Notes: a model not told the origin generated them from the letters alone. DNA of 64,000 nt from PALSA-243 sp049522755 (GCA_049522755.1 JBEKNN010000003.1:29946-93945); one strand, 5' to 3'; counted from the stretch's first letter, positions 1 through 9,169 are shown. Program-made: numbers and translations.

Positions 1-116
1 AGCAGGGCGCGGATCACGGTAGCAGCGAGATCGTCAGGCCGCGCGTTGCGAAGAGCGCCGCGCGGGGCTTTGCCGACGGCGGTGCGGAGACAATCGATGA
101 TGACAGCTTCTGGCAT
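1..116 (-). CDS. Acetyl-CoA acyltransferase (thiolase), N-terminal fragment
   Basis: Reading leftward from an ATG at 116, the first 38 codons give MPEAVIIDCLRTAVGKAPRG followed by ALRNARPDDLAATVIRAL, the standard N-terminus of thiolases of the FadA/AtoB type (the conserved RTAVGKAPRG-like stretch precedes the catalytic Cys, which lies outside the window). Thiolases cleave or form 3-ketoacyl-CoA in fatty acid oxidation or acetoacetyl-CoA metabolism. The gene runs off the left edge, so FadA and acetoacetyl-CoA thiolase cannot be told apart. It is divergent from the alginate-lyase-like gene. Confidence 0.85.
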   Translation of the reverse strand, partial: MPEAVIIDCLRTAVGKAPRGALRNARPDDLAATVIRAL

Positions 117-206
117 GGGTTCCTTTTCAATTGTATGCTTTGCACCCGCGGCCGATTGTTAATCGCCCCCTCGAGTTTTTGCCTTTCGGCAGCGATCGGA
201 CCAATT

Positions 207-230
207 GTGGGGCAGGCGCTTTCGCCTGCC
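207..230 (+). repeat. GTGG-headed palindrome, family C copy 1
   Basis: GTGGGGCAGGCG, loop cttt, then CGCCTGCC: an 8 bp perfect stem (GGCAGGCG pairing with CGCCTGCC). It lies between the divergent thiolase and alginate-lyase-like genes. A second copy at 28439-28462 differs by one compensatory base pair. Confidence 0.8.
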
Positions 231-384
231 AACCGCGCGCTCGGCCAAGGCCAGGCACGGGGATTCGCTGCCAGGCACGCTTTGCCGCCAGCCCGGTCAA
301 GAGCAAGAGCGGGCGCAATGTTAAGGGATATCCTGACCTCCGTAGCTGCCATCCGCTTCCCGCCTGTCGCGGCTTGGCTTTGGC

Positions 385-390
385 GTACAA
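385..390 (+). promoter_or_regulatory. Candidate -10 box (TACAAT) for the alginate-lyase-like gene
   Basis: TACAAT sits 8 bases before a GTG at 399 that opens directly on a signal peptide. A transcript from this box would have almost no leader. Confidence 0.45.
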
Positions 391-398
391 TCGCAATA

Positions 399-1613
399 GT
401 GAGAATCGCAGCGCTCCTGATCTTAGGGGCTTCGTGTATCCGGGCGAGCGCGGATACGCCGATGACGCTGATCTCGGAAAGCGAAGCCGAGCCCATCCAT
501 AGCGCCATCCTCCGCAAGGAGGCATGGACGCAGGATGCCGTACGCCGCCTCCGCCTGGAAGCGGAGAAGCGGTTCAAGGAGGGGCCGTGGACCGTCACTT
601 CCGACCGGCCCAAAAACATCGAGCTCGACTCTCACGATTATTACAGTGAAGCAACATACTTTTGGTCCGATCCCGATCATCCGGGCGGTCCCTACATCCG
701 GCGCGACGGCCGCCCGAATCCCGACCGGTTCATGGCCAACAAGAACGCGCTCGATGCCATGAGCGACGCGGTTTTCGCGCTGGGCGCGGCGGGGTTTCTG
801 CTGGACAATCCGCAGTATGCGCAGCGCGCGGCGCGGGTGATCAATGCGTGGTTCGTCAATCCCAAGACGCGCATGAATCCCAGCCTGGAGTATGCGCAGG
901 CGATACCGGGCAGCGTCACGGGGCGCCCGGAGGGGATTCTCGACGGGCGGGTTTTCATCCGCGCAATCCAGGGTATGGAGTTTTTGGCCGCCACGGGGTC
1001 GTGGGACGCCAAAGATCAGGCGGCCGTCCATAAATGGTTCGAGGATTACCTGCACTGGCTGACGCACAGCAAGGCGGGCGAAGACGAAAAAGGCAGCGGG
1101 AACAATCACGCCAGCTGGTACGTCGCGCAGATGGCGGCAGTGGCGAATTATGCGGGCGATAACGCGGCGCAGCAGGCGGCCTTTGCGTTCTACCGCGACA
1201 GTATTTTCCCCAAGCAGATCAGGCGAGACGGCAGTGCGCCGCGCGAAGAGGCTCGCCCGCGGTCGCTTTCCTATTCGGCGTTCAACCTGGAGGCGTACGC
1301 CACGCTGTGCCGCATCGCGCAGGTGCAGGGCGTCGATCTGTGGAGTCTGCAAACCGCCAGCGGCGCGAATCTGGGCACGGTGATCGATTACCTGGCGCCG
1401 TATCTTACCGATCCGCGCAAGTGGACCAAGGAACAGATCGTCGATCTCCAGACAACCGGCGTCTACTCGATTGCGTTCGCGGGAATCGGGTTGAAGAAGC
1501 CCGATTATGTGGCGCTGTTCCGGCAACTGGAACGGCCCGAAGGCGCGTGGATGGGCTTCGTGGATCTGGTCGTGGGGCGCTGGGAAGCGTCGGGACGGCA
1601 GACGCGGCATTAG
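399..1613 (+). CDS. Secreted alginate lyase-family protein
   Basis: 404 aa from the GTG at 399. I chose this start because it opens on a compact signal peptide (RIAALLILGASCIRASA) just after a TACAAT box; an in-frame ATG at 318 is an alternative. The mature part matches the alpha/alpha-barrel alginate lyase family (Pfam PF05426): an N-terminal SDRPKNIELDSHDYYSEATY segment, and the diagnostic GSGNNHASWY segment whose Asn and His belong to the active site in this family. The protein probably cleaves a uronate-containing polysaccharide in the periplasm; the true substrate cannot be read from sequence. It is followed after 15 bases by thiE, with which it has no obvious functional link. Confidence 0.85.
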   Translation: MRIAALLILGASCIRASADTPMTLISESEAEPIHSAILRKEAWTQDAVRRLRLEAEKRFKEGPWTVTSDRPKNIELDSHDYYSEATYFWSDPDHPGGPYIRRDGRPNPDRFMANKNALDAMSDAVFALGAAGFLLDNPQYAQRAARVINAWFVNPKTRMNPSLEYAQAIPGSVTGRPEGILDGRVFIRAIQGMEFLAATGSWDAKDQAAVHKWFEDYLHWLTHSKAGEDEKGSGNNHASWYVAQMAAVANYAGDNAAQQAAFAFYRDSIFPKQIRRDGSAPREEARPRSLSYSAFNLEAYATLCRIAQVQGVDLWSLQTASGANLGTVIDYLAPYLTDPRKWTKEQIVDLQTTGVYSIAFAGIGLKKPDYVALFRQLERPEGAWMGFVDLVVGRWEASGRQTRH

Positions 1614-1628
1614 GCTGGCCGGATCCGG

Positions 1629-2192
1629 ATGGTCCGCTACTACATCACGGACCGCCGCGCGGCGGGCGGCATCGAAGCGCTCATCGGCTTCATAGCGCGC
1701 GCCATGCTCGATGGCGTGGAGCGCATTCAGATCCGCGAGAAGGATCTATGCGCGCGTGAATTGTGCGGGCTGGTGCGGCGCGTGTTGGCGCTTCCGAATC
1801 CGCACGGCGCGAAGGTTCTGGTCAATGCGCGCGCGGATATCGCGCTCGCGGCGGGCGCGCACGGCGTGCACCTGCCGGCGAATTCGATTGCGGCCTGCGA
1901 TCTGCGGCGCATCGTACCGCCGGGATTCCTGATTGGGGTTTCCACGCACTCCATCGAAGAATTGCGCGCGGCCGAATCGCAGGGCGCCGATTTCGCGGTA
2001 TTCGGGCCAGTGTTTTTTACGGCGTCGAAGGGCGCGGCGCAGGGGCTCGATCGGCTGCGGCATGCGGCGCGCGCGGCCGCGCTTCCAGTCCTGGCGCTAG
2101 GTGGGGTGACGGAACAGAACAGCGCGGATTGCATCGCAGCGGGGGCTGCGGGGGTGGCGGGGATATCGATGTTTCAGGGGCGGCTCCCGTAG
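1629..2192 (+). CDS. thiE: Thiamine phosphate synthase family protein (ThiE/TenI)
   Basis: 187 aa TIM-barrel protein. Family marks in order: YYITDR near the N-terminus, the pyrimidine/pyrophosphate-binding QIREKD, VNARADIALAAGAHGVHL, GVSTHS, GADFAVFGPVF-TASK, and ALGGVTEQN with a C-terminal GVAGISMF. ThiE joins HMP-PP and thiazole phosphate into thiamine phosphate; TenI relatives are thiazole tautomerases. The usual NDR motif of ThiE reads NAR here, replacing the Asp, so TenI-like activity is possible. It is slightly short for ThiE (about 210 aa). Confidence 0.85.
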   Translation: MVRYYITDRRAAGGIEALIGFIARAMLDGVERIQIREKDLCARELCGLVRRVLALPNPHGAKVLVNARADIALAAGAHGVHLPANSIAACDLRRIVPPGFLIGVSTHSIEELRAAESQGADFAVFGPVFFTASKGAAQGLDRLRHAARAAALPVLALGGVTEQNSADCIAAGAAGVAGISMFQGRLP

Positions 2193-2271
2193 CCGTGACT
2201 CTCAAGTGCGTGAGCCCACCCAAATCGAGTCTCGCCGTACAATGAAACCGGACCTCTCCAGGAGTAGAGAC

Positions 2272-3666
2272 GTGAGAGACAGCTTAATCGGTGTGATTGT
2301 GTTGCTCGCCGCGGCGGCGATTCTCAGCGGACAGCAGACCACGACCTCAAGGCCGGATCCGCGAGAGATTCCCGTTCCGCCGATTGCGACATCTATGCCG
2401 CCTATGCCGGGCGTGGACAAGCTTCCAAACCGCCCACAGATGCCCGATGTTCTGACGATGAACAACGGACAAAAGGTCGCCTCCGCCGCACAATGGAAAC
2501 GCCGCCGCGAGGAGATGAAACGGATCCTCCAGTATTACGCTGTGGGCCAGGCTCCGCCACCGCCGGACAATGTGAAGGGGCATGACGTCAGCTCCCAATT
2601 AGTGCTGAACGGCAAAGTCAAATACCGCCTGGTCCACCTGACTTTCGGGCCGCAAGAGAGTCTCAGTTTGGATATCGGCATCTTTACTCCTACCGGGGGC
2701 GGCCCTGCGCCGGCATTGATTTCGCCGTCCGGCTCGCCGCCGGGCGCAACGGCCCTGCCGCGCCTGCCGCAAGGGCCAAATCAAGGCAAGGGTGAAGATG
2801 TGCTGCTGATGGTTGGGCCGGAAGTCCCCACGGCCACCCCCGCGCCTGCGGCAACCGCGGCAGGGCGCGGCGGATTCGGCGGCCCGCGAACGGCGGAATC
2901 CGTCGCGGCCGGCAACCAGGCGCTGGCGCACGGCTTTGCCTTCGTGACATTCAATAACACCGATTGCGGCGAAGATACTACGCTCCGCAATGCCGACGGC
3001 AGTTGGGCCTTCCGCACCACGCGCTTCTATCCGGCTTACCCAAAATACGACTGGGGACTCTTGCAAGGCTGGGCATGGGGAGTCTCTCGAATTGTGGATT
3101 ATCTGGAGACCGATGCGTCCATCGATAACACGAAGCTCATTATCACTGGCGTCTCGCGAACCGGTAAGTCGGCATTGGTCGCCGGCGCATTCGACGACCG
3201 TTTGGCCATGGTCGCACCCGTAGCCAGCTCCGGCGGCGGCACGCCCGCATACCGGTTCAGCGGCGCCGAGCGGGGCGGCAAAGAGGGCCTGAGCGAGATG
3301 ATGCGAAAGTATCCCAATTGGTTCTCGCCCCATCTGCACGAATTCTGGGGACAGCCGGATAAGCTGCCGTTCGACGAGCACTGGTTCATCGCGCTCGCGG
3401 CGCCGCGGCCCTTCATCGCTCTCGAAGGGACTCACGACCAGAACGTGAATGCGAACGGCGTACGCCAGGCTTGGCTGGCGGCTCAGCCCGCCTTCGCGCT
3501 GCTGAATGTCAAGGACAGGCTTGGAGTAAGTTGGGCCGATCGCCCGCATGGAATGGTTCAGGGTGACTGGGATGCCTTGCTTCCCTTTGCGGATAAGCAC
3601 CTGATGGGAAAACCCGTCGAGCGCCGTTTCGACCAGTTCCCGGCGGAGTTATTCGCGGCGCAATAG
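2272..3666 (+). CDS. Secreted CE15-like glucuronoyl/acetyl esterase
   Basis: 464 aa from a GTG at 2272. AGGAG at 2260-2264 lies 7 bases upstream and a TACAAT box is at 2238-2243; the in-frame ATG at 2242 overlaps that box and is less likely. A signal peptide (SLIGVIVLLAAAAILSG) is followed by an alpha/beta-hydrolase of the CE15 type: the nucleophile elbow GVSRTGKSA with Ser near residue 295 matches the GCSRxGKxA motif of glucuronoyl esterases, and RPHGM near the C-terminus fits the catalytic His. Such enzymes split ester links between glucuronoxylan and lignin. The Cys usual in the elbow is Val here. A low-complexity Ala/Pro/Gly-rich insert lies around residues 180-215. Confidence 0.8.
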   Translation: MRDSLIGVIVLLAAAAILSGQQTTTSRPDPREIPVPPIATSMPPMPGVDKLPNRPQMPDVLTMNNGQKVASAAQWKRRREEMKRILQYYAVGQAPPPPDNVKGHDVSSQLVLNGKVKYRLVHLTFGPQESLSLDIGIFTPTGGGPAPALISPSGSPPGATALPRLPQGPNQGKGEDVLLMVGPEVPTATPAPAATAAGRGGFGGPRTAESVAAGNQALAHGFAFVTFNNTDCGEDTTLRNADGSWAFRTTRFYPAYPKYDWGLLQGWAWGVSRIVDYLETDASIDNTKLIITGVSRTGKSALVAGAFDDRLAMVAPVASSGGGTPAYRFSGAERGGKEGLSEMMRKYPNWFSPHLHEFWGQPDKLPFDEHWFIALAAPRPFIALEGTHDQNVNANGVRQAWLAAQPAFALLNVKDRLGVSWADRPHGMVQGDWDALLPFADKHLMGKPVERRFDQFPAELFAAQ

Positions 3667-3686
3667 GCGAGACCTGTTGCCTGCGG

Positions 3687-4823
3687 TCAGTCGCCGCCCA
3701 GGTGAGCCATGCTTCGCCCGTTGGCCACGCCTTCCATGCGAGAGAGAAACTCGCGAACCACATCGGGCTGCCCGGCGACATCCAGCAGGAACGAATCGTG
3801 GCCGTAGCTCGATTGCACTTCGGTGTACTGCACATCGCGGCCGACGGCTTCGAGCGCGCGCACCATCTCTTGCGACTGGTAACTGGGATAGAGCCAGTCG
3901 GAGCTGAAGCTGATCACTTGGAAGCAGGCCTCGGTGCGCGCCAGTGTCTCTTCAAGTGTGCCGCGCCCCTTCGTCAGATCGAAGTAATCCATGGCCTTAG
4001 TAATATAAAGGTAAGAGTTAGCGTCGAAGCGGCTGACGAACTGACTGCCGCGATAACGCAAATAGCTTTCCACTTCGAAATCCACGCCGAAACTGTAACT
4101 CAGGTCGTCCTTCGCGCGCAGGCGACGGCCGAACTTCTCGCGCATGGAATGATCGCTCATGTAAGTGATATGACCCACCATGCGCGCCACCGAAAGGCCG
4201 CCCGCCGGAGGCTGCTTACCGTAGTAATCGCCGTTGTTCCAGTTAGAGTCGAACATGATGGCCTGGCGGCCCACTTCATTGAATGCGATCTGCTGCGCGC
4301 TGTGCCGCGTGGTGGACGCGATGGGGATCGCCGAGACCACGCGGTCCGGATAGGCGACAGCCCATTCCAGCGCCTGCATGCCGCCCATGGAACCACCGGT
4401 CACGGCGAGCAGCCGCGGGATGCCGAACGAATCGATGGTCATCCTTTGCAGCCGCACCATATCGCCGATGGTTATCACCGGAAACTTCAGCGCGTAGGGG
4501 CAGCCGGTGGCGGGGTCGATGGACGACGGTCCGGTAGTGCCGCGGCATCCGCCCAGCACGTTGGTGCAGATGACGAAGTAGCGGTCGGTGTCGAACCCCT
4601 TGCCGGGGCCGATCATGTTGTCCCACCAGCCCGGCTTGCCGCTTTCGGGATCGATGCCGGCCGCGTGGGCATCGCCGGAGAAGGCGTGCTCGATCAGGAT
4701 GGCGTTGGATTTGCCGGCGTTCAACTGGCCGTAGGTCTCGTATGCCACCTCGACCGGCGCAAGCCTGCAGCCGTTATCGAGATCGATCGAGTCAAAGCTG
4801 ACACTGCCGCGCTCAACGATCAT
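3687..4823 (-). CDS. metX: Homoserine O-acetyltransferase
   Basis: 378 aa alpha/beta-hydrolase, convergent with the esterase gene with only 20 bases between stops. It shows the MetX hallmarks: HAFSGDAHA oxyanion segment, WWDNMIGPGK, NVLGGCRGTTGPSS, the nucleophile elbow GGSMGGMQALEWA, and C-terminal GHDSFLLD carrying the catalytic His (the Asp lies earlier, in the SSDWLYP region). It acetylates (or in some members succinylates) homoserine at the first committed step of methionine synthesis. The ATG at 4823 (MIVERGSVSF) is chosen because the 46 upstream codons in frame are not family-like. A TATCAT box on the minus strand lies shortly before the start. Confidence 0.95.
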   Translation of the reverse strand: MIVERGSVSFDSIDLDNGCRLAPVEVAYETYGQLNAGKSNAILIEHAFSGDAHAAGIDPESGKPGWWDNMIGPGKGFDTDRYFVICTNVLGGCRGTTGPSSIDPATGCPYALKFPVITIGDMVRLQRMTIDSFGIPRLLAVTGGSMGGMQALEWAVAYPDRVVSAIPIASTTRHSAQQIAFNEVGRQAIMFDSNWNNGDYYGKQPPAGGLSVARMVGHITYMSDHSMREKFGRRLRAKDDLSYSFGVDFEVESYLRYRGSQFVSRFDANSYLYITKAMDYFDLTKGRGTLEETLARTEACFQVISFSSDWLYPSYQSQEMVRALEAVGRDVQYTEVQSSYGHDSFLLDVAGQPDVVREFLSRMEGVANGRSMAHLGGD

Positions 4824-5075
4824 CGGGGAAGAGATTTCATGATAGCAGGCGCGCGGTGATGGCAGCAGGGTTAGCGCCCTCCTATCGACAAGTCGGCGCC
4901 ACGAACAGGAGCTACGGACCGCGCTACGAAATCCTGGAGGCGGTTTTCGAGAAGCGGCCAAATTGAAGCCGTGTTACGGCATCTTCGCGCGGAGTTTACA
5001 GAGCGGAGGGGGATCGCGATTTCGCGTAGCGCTGGGGGGGCGCGCCGCGTTCCATTGCCCGCAGCCGCAAAAGGA

Positions 5076-7238
5076 TTAGTCCATAAGCTTGCGCGTAAGG
5101 TACGTGTACTCGACGGCGTAAGTCTTCGCCTGCTCCTTTAAGTCGGCGCCCGCGGCGTGACCGCCCTCGATAATCTCTTCATACAAGAATGGTTTCTTGA
5201 ACTCCTCCATCTTGGCCGCGAACTTTCGCGCATGCACCGGACCCACTCGATCGTCTTTGGTGGTGGTAAATATCAGCGGCTCCGGGTAGGTGACATTGGC
5301 CTTGAGTTGATTATAGGGAGAGATCGACGCCAGAAACGCGCGTTCCTCGGGGACCGAGACTGAGCCGTATTCGCCCACCCACGAGGCGCCGGCCGCAATG
5401 TGCTCAAAACGTAGCATGTCGAGCAGTGGAACCTGGATCACGATTGCATTCCACATCTCGGGGTGCTGCGTCATTTCCACTCCCATCAGCAAGCCGCCGT
5501 TCGAGCCGCCTACGATTCCCAAACGTCGCGGCGAGGTGATCCGGCGCGTCACCAGATCCCGGCCGACGGCCGCGAAGTCGTCATAGATGCGTTGACGATG
5601 GGTCTTCAGGCCAGCCTCATGCCATGCAGGACCAAACTCGCCGCCCCCGCGAATATTCGCCAGGACATACACGCCGCCACGCTCCAGCCAGAGCTTACCG
5701 ACTGTCGCCGAATAGGCCGGCGTCTCCGAGATTTGGAAGCCGCCGTAAGCCGTCAGCAGCGTCGGGTTTGCGCCATCGTAGTGAATGTCTTTACGCCGCA
5801 CTACGAAGTAAGGCACTTTTGTTCCATCCTTTGAGACTGCCTCCAATTGTTCGACCACCTCGCCGGAGGCGTCAAACTGCGCCGGCAATGTCTTGGCTTC
5901 CTTCAGCGTGCTTGCGCCGGCATCGCCGAGCAAAAGGGACGAGGGAGTCAGAAAGCCCTCGACCGAAAGGAAGAACTGGTCGTTGGACCAGTTGGCGCTC
6001 ACGACGGATACCGCGAGGTTGCCGGGCACATCCAACTCTTTCCGCGTCCAGCCGCCTTTTGCGCTAAAGCTGTAGCTGTATACCCGCCCCTGCACGTTCT
6101 CGAGCGTCGTCACCAGCAGGCGATTCCTGGTGGTCGCTACACGCTGCGCAAACTCCGTCGCAGTCGGAGCGAACACCACGGTTGGCTTTAGGTGACGCGG
6201 GTCTTTCTTGACCGCTTCCAGATCCAGTGAGACAATCGAGCCCTGGACAAACTTCGTATCCCCGCCTTCCGGCTTCCAATCCTCGTCGAGCGTGACAATG
6301 ATTTGTCCTTTGAGCAGATCGTTAATTCTCGCCTTCCCAGGCAAGGCAATTCGTTTCGTTCCATCCGGCGTCAGCAGCGAGATCTCCACCTCGAAGAAGC
6401 TCACGCGGCGAAGAATAACCGTCGCCTGATGCCCATCGCCGTCGTGACCCGTTACAGCTTCCACCAAAACGTCTGTCTCGGCGCCGCGATAAACCTCTTT
6501 GGCCTGGTCGAGGGGCTGACCGCGCTTCCAGAGCTTCACCACAAACGGATATCCGGATTTGGTCATCGTGCCGGCGCCCCAGTCTCTCGCCACCAGCAGG
6601 GTGTCTTTGTCAACCCACGCCACATCCTGTTTAGAACGGGGCAGCATGAAGCCACCCTCGACGAACTTGCCGGTCTTAAGATTGAACTCGCGCAGGGTGA
6701 CGGCATCCTCCCCTCCAGCGGAGAGCCCCACGAGGCACAGTTCGTTTCCCGGATACAGGCAATCGCGTCCCTTCTGGACCCACTTCTGATTGTCCTGTCT
6801 CGCCAGCGCATCGTAATCCAGCAACGTCTGCCAATGCGGCTGACTGGAAAGATAATCGGCCAGTGAGGTGCGCCGTAGAATACCTCTCACATGATCGGCG
6901 TCCTGCCAGGTGTTGTACACATCGTCCCCGTTAAGGGAGGGGGTGGGCAGCCGGGCCGGAGACTCCAGTACCTTGAGCGCTGCCGCCTCCAGCCCCGCAT
7001 AATGCGGATCGCTCTCCAGCACCTTGGCTGAGCGTTGGTTCTCCGCCTTCACCCAAGCCATCGAGCGTTCGCCCGAAACATCCTCGAGCCACTGGTATTT
7101 GTCAGCCGGCCCGGAAGGCGTTTGTGCGCTAATGCACATCGACGCCGCGGTGATCCAAGTCATCGCCACGGCGAGTAATGCGCTCCGTCTTACTCGAAGC
7201 ATCGGGCCGGTTCTTCTAACCGATAGAGCCCTGACCAT
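5076..7238 (-). CDS. Secreted prolyl oligopeptidase-family serine peptidase (S9A)
   Basis: 720 aa from the ATG at 7238, which has AGGAG 7 bases upstream. An N-terminal signal peptide (MTWITAASMCISA) is followed by a seven-bladed beta-propeller and a C-terminal hydrolase domain. Catalytic triad: Ser near 579 in GGSNGG, Asp in TKDDRVGP near 662, His in EGGHAAG near 694. Family members cut Pro-containing peptides of limited length; the signal peptide points to a periplasmic or secreted scavenging role. The gene stands alone on the minus strand upstream of metX, separated by about 250 bases. Confidence 0.93.
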   Translation of the reverse strand: MVRALSVRRTGPMLRVRRSALLAVAMTWITAASMCISAQTPSGPADKYQWLEDVSGERSMAWVKAENQRSAKVLESDPHYAGLEAAALKVLESPARLPTPSLNGDDVYNTWQDADHVRGILRRTSLADYLSSQPHWQTLLDYDALARQDNQKWVQKGRDCLYPGNELCLVGLSAGGEDAVTLREFNLKTGKFVEGGFMLPRSKQDVAWVDKDTLLVARDWGAGTMTKSGYPFVVKLWKRGQPLDQAKEVYRGAETDVLVEAVTGHDGDGHQATVILRRVSFFEVEISLLTPDGTKRIALPGKARINDLLKGQIIVTLDEDWKPEGGDTKFVQGSIVSLDLEAVKKDPRHLKPTVVFAPTATEFAQRVATTRNRLLVTTLENVQGRVYSYSFSAKGGWTRKELDVPGNLAVSVVSANWSNDQFFLSVEGFLTPSSLLLGDAGASTLKEAKTLPAQFDASGEVVEQLEAVSKDGTKVPYFVVRRKDIHYDGANPTLLTAYGGFQISETPAYSATVGKLWLERGGVYVLANIRGGGEFGPAWHEAGLKTHRQRIYDDFAAVGRDLVTRRITSPRRLGIVGGSNGGLLMGVEMTQHPEMWNAIVIQVPLLDMLRFEHIAAGASWVGEYGSVSVPEERAFLASISPYNQLKANVTYPEPLIFTTTKDDRVGPVHARKFAAKMEEFKKPFLYEEIIEGGHAAGADLKEQAKTYAVEYTYLTRKLMD

Positions 7239-7519
7239 GCATGAGCTCCTCGTTGAATGGTCATTGCGAATGACTTCGCGGACTTGTCGATTTACTTGCC
7301 GCATTGAGGCGCCTCACTTTCGTCCCGCACGCTCCTCTACGGGGTCCTCCGAGTGTATCGCATTAAAGGGCACAGTTTGAGCACGGCCGAAGTCGGCCAG
7401 CGGCAATAGGAAGCCGTATGCGCGCCAATGGGCGGAGAAGAACCGCACCGCAGAGATCGATGTAGTACGATACCCCTTAGGAGCGTGTTCTGAAGGCGAA
7501 ATCGATTCCCACCTCTGAA

Positions 7520-7873
7520 GTGGAAGTGGCAACCCCGTCCTGGCTCCTGGCTGTCCGCGCCGCCGAATCCAAGAAAGCTTCCGATATCCGGGTTCTCGAT
7601 CTCACCGGCATCACCACGTTCGCCGACTTTTTCGTGATCTGCACCGGCTCGAATCAGCGCCAGGTGCAGGCTATCAGCGACGACATCGGGCTCCAGTTGA
7701 AACGGCAGGCCGGTGAGCTGCCGATCAGCGTGGAAGGCTACAACCAGGCCGAGTGGGTGCTGGCCGATTATGGCGACTTGCTCATCCACGTGTTCTCGCC
7801 CAAATCGCGCGAATACTACGGTCTGGAGCGGCTGTGGCGCAACGCTAAAGTGGTCGAGATTCCGCCTGAGTGA
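7520..7873 (+). CDS. rsfS: Ribosomal silencing factor RsfS
   Basis: 117 aa. SWLLAVRAAESKKASDIRVL, DLTGITTFADFFVICTGSN, and VEGYNQAEWVLADYGDLLIHVF are typical of RsfS, which binds ribosomal protein uL14 and blocks subunit joining when nutrients fail. The listed GTG start lacks a good ribosome binding site; an in-frame CTG at 7490 has AGGAG 7 bases upstream and would add 10 residues. A TACGAT box is at 7466-7471. The stop overlaps the rlmH start by 4 bases (GTGA), the usual rsfS-rlmH order. Confidence 0.95.
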   Translation: MEVATPSWLLAVRAAESKKASDIRVLDLTGITTFADFFVICTGSNQRQVQAISDDIGLQLKRQAGELPISVEGYNQAEWVLADYGDLLIHVFSPKSREYYGLERLWRNAKVVEIPPE

Positions 7874-8289
7874 AGATTTACCTCTACTTCATCGGCAAGC
7901 CGAAAGACCCGCACGCCAACGCCATAGCCGAGGATTTTCTGGGCCGCGCGGCGCGCTACGCTCCGTGCGAGATGCGCGAAATCCGGCCCGATCGGGTGGA
8001 TCTGTGGGCGAAACATCCCACCGCGCGTAAGATATTCTGCGACCCGGCCGGCAAGCCGATGGATTCGGCGGCGTTCGCCAGCCTGACCGCGAAGGCCGAA
8101 ATGGATGGGCGCGACCTGGTGTTCGCGATTGGCGGACATGACGGCCTGCCGGCGGGCTGGGCCGCGCGCGCCGACCTTCTGCTATCGCTTTCGGCGCTGA
8201 CGTTTCCGCACGAATTGGCGCGCGCCATGCTGGCGGAGCAGATTTATCGTGCGTTTGCAACCTTGCGGGGCCATCCCTACCCGCGATAA
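7870..8289 (+). CDS. rlmH: 23S rRNA pseudouridine-1915 N3-methyltransferase RlmH
   Basis: 139 aa SPOUT-class methyltransferase. AIGGHDGLP forms the SAM-binding knot and LSALTFPHELARAMLAEQIY the conserved C-terminal helix. It methylates pseudouridine 1915 in helix 69 of 23S rRNA. It starts on a GTG overlapping the rsfS stop. The family C-terminus usually ends in YHK/YHR; here it is HPYPR, so the usual His is Pro. Confidence 0.93.
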   Translation: MKIYLYFIGKPKDPHANAIAEDFLGRAARYAPCEMREIRPDRVDLWAKHPTARKIFCDPAGKPMDSAAFASLTAKAEMDGRDLVFAIGGHDGLPAGWAARADLLLSLSALTFPHELARAMLAEQIYRAFATLRGHPYPR

Positions 8290-8301
8290 CGTAAGCATTG
8301 C

Positions 8302-8333
8302 ATGACTTGGTTTAAACATGGCTTGGTTCAAAC
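8302..8333 (+). repeat. Tandem 16 bp near-duplication over the accD start
   Basis: ATGACTTGGTTTAAAC (8302-8317) is followed directly by ATGGCTTGGTTCAAAC (8318-8333), the latter being the accD start. Two mismatches in 16. The first ATG is out of frame with accD. Confidence 0.7.
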
Positions 8334-9169
8334 GAGATAAGCCCCTCGGCGAAGGCTTGCCCCGCGTGGAAGACGCCGAACGCCGGGTTCGCACCGAAGG
8401 GCTTTGGCAGAAGTGCGAAGGCTGCCGCCAGATCACGTGGAAGAAAGAGCTGGCGGACAACTGGAACATCTGCCCCAAGTGCGGCCACCATTTCCGTATC
8501 GACGCCGCCACGCGCCTGAAGCTCCTCTTCGACGGCGCATTCGACATGTTCGACGACGGGCTTTCTTCCTCCGACCCGCTGGGGTTCGTCGATAAGCAGC
8601 CCTACCGCGACAAGTTGCGCGCCACGCAGGAATCCACCAGGCGCTCGGATGCCCTGGTGGCCGCGGCGGGCACGCTGGATGGCCGGCCGCTCGAGATCTG
8701 CGCGATGGAGTACGCGTTCATCGGCGGCAGTATGGGGTCGGTGGTGGGCGAGAAGATCGCGCGCTCCATCGACCGGTGTCTCGAAAAGAAGTGTCCCCTG
8801 GTGATCGTCTCGGCGTCGGGCGGAGCGCGCATGCAGGAAGGCGCCATCAGTCTGATGCAGATGGCGAAAATTTCAGCCGGCCTGATGCGTTTGGACGAGG
8901 CCAGGCTGCCTTACATCAGCGTGCTGACCGACCCGACCACTGGCGGCGTGACCGCGAGCTACGCCATGCTGGGCGATCTGAATATCGCCGAACCGGGCGC
9001 GCTGATCGGTTTTGCCGGACCGCGCGTAATTGAGCAGACCATTCGCAAATCGCTGCCCGAGGGCTTTCAGCGCAGCGAGTTTCTATTGAAGCACGGCATG
9101 CTGGACGCCGTCGTGCCGCGTCTCGAAATGAAGGCGTACATTGCCACGGCGCTGAAGTTTTTCTTGTAG
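8318..9169 (+). CDS. accD: Acetyl-CoA carboxylase carboxyltransferase subunit beta
   Basis: 283 aa. The N-terminal zinc ribbon is visible as CEGC and CPKC about 15 residues apart, followed by the crotonase-fold carboxyltransferase domain with MEYAFIGGSMGSVVGEKI, VSASGGARMQEG and LTDPTTGGVTASYAMLGD. AccD with AccA moves the carboxyl group from biotin to acetyl-CoA, making malonyl-CoA. It lies between rlmH and folC, the common accD-folC order. The start codon region is duplicated (8302-8333). The stop codon TAG is also part of the GTAG head of a palindromic element. Confidence 0.97.
   Translation: MAWFKRDKPLGEGLPRVEDAERRVRTEGLWQKCEGCRQITWKKELADNWNICPKCGHHFRIDAATRLKLLFDGAFDMFDDGLSSSDPLGFVDKQPYRDKLRATQESTRRSDALVAAAGTLDGRPLEICAMEYAFIGGSMGSVVGEKIARSIDRCLEKKCPLVIVSASGGARMQEGAISLMQMAKISAGLMRLDEARLPYISVLTDPTTGGVTASYAMLGDLNIAEPGALIGFAGPRVIEQTIRKSLPEGFQRSEFLLKHGMLDAVVPRLEMKAYIATALKFFL

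Noticed and set aside
3702..4859. 385-codon plus-strand open frame
   Set aside because: Antisense to metX, whose catalytic motifs are all present.
4824..5075. SAM riboswitch before metX
   Set aside because: The 252-base leader lacks recognisable SAM-I or SAM-II core sequences, and a TATCAT box close to the start suggests a very short leader.
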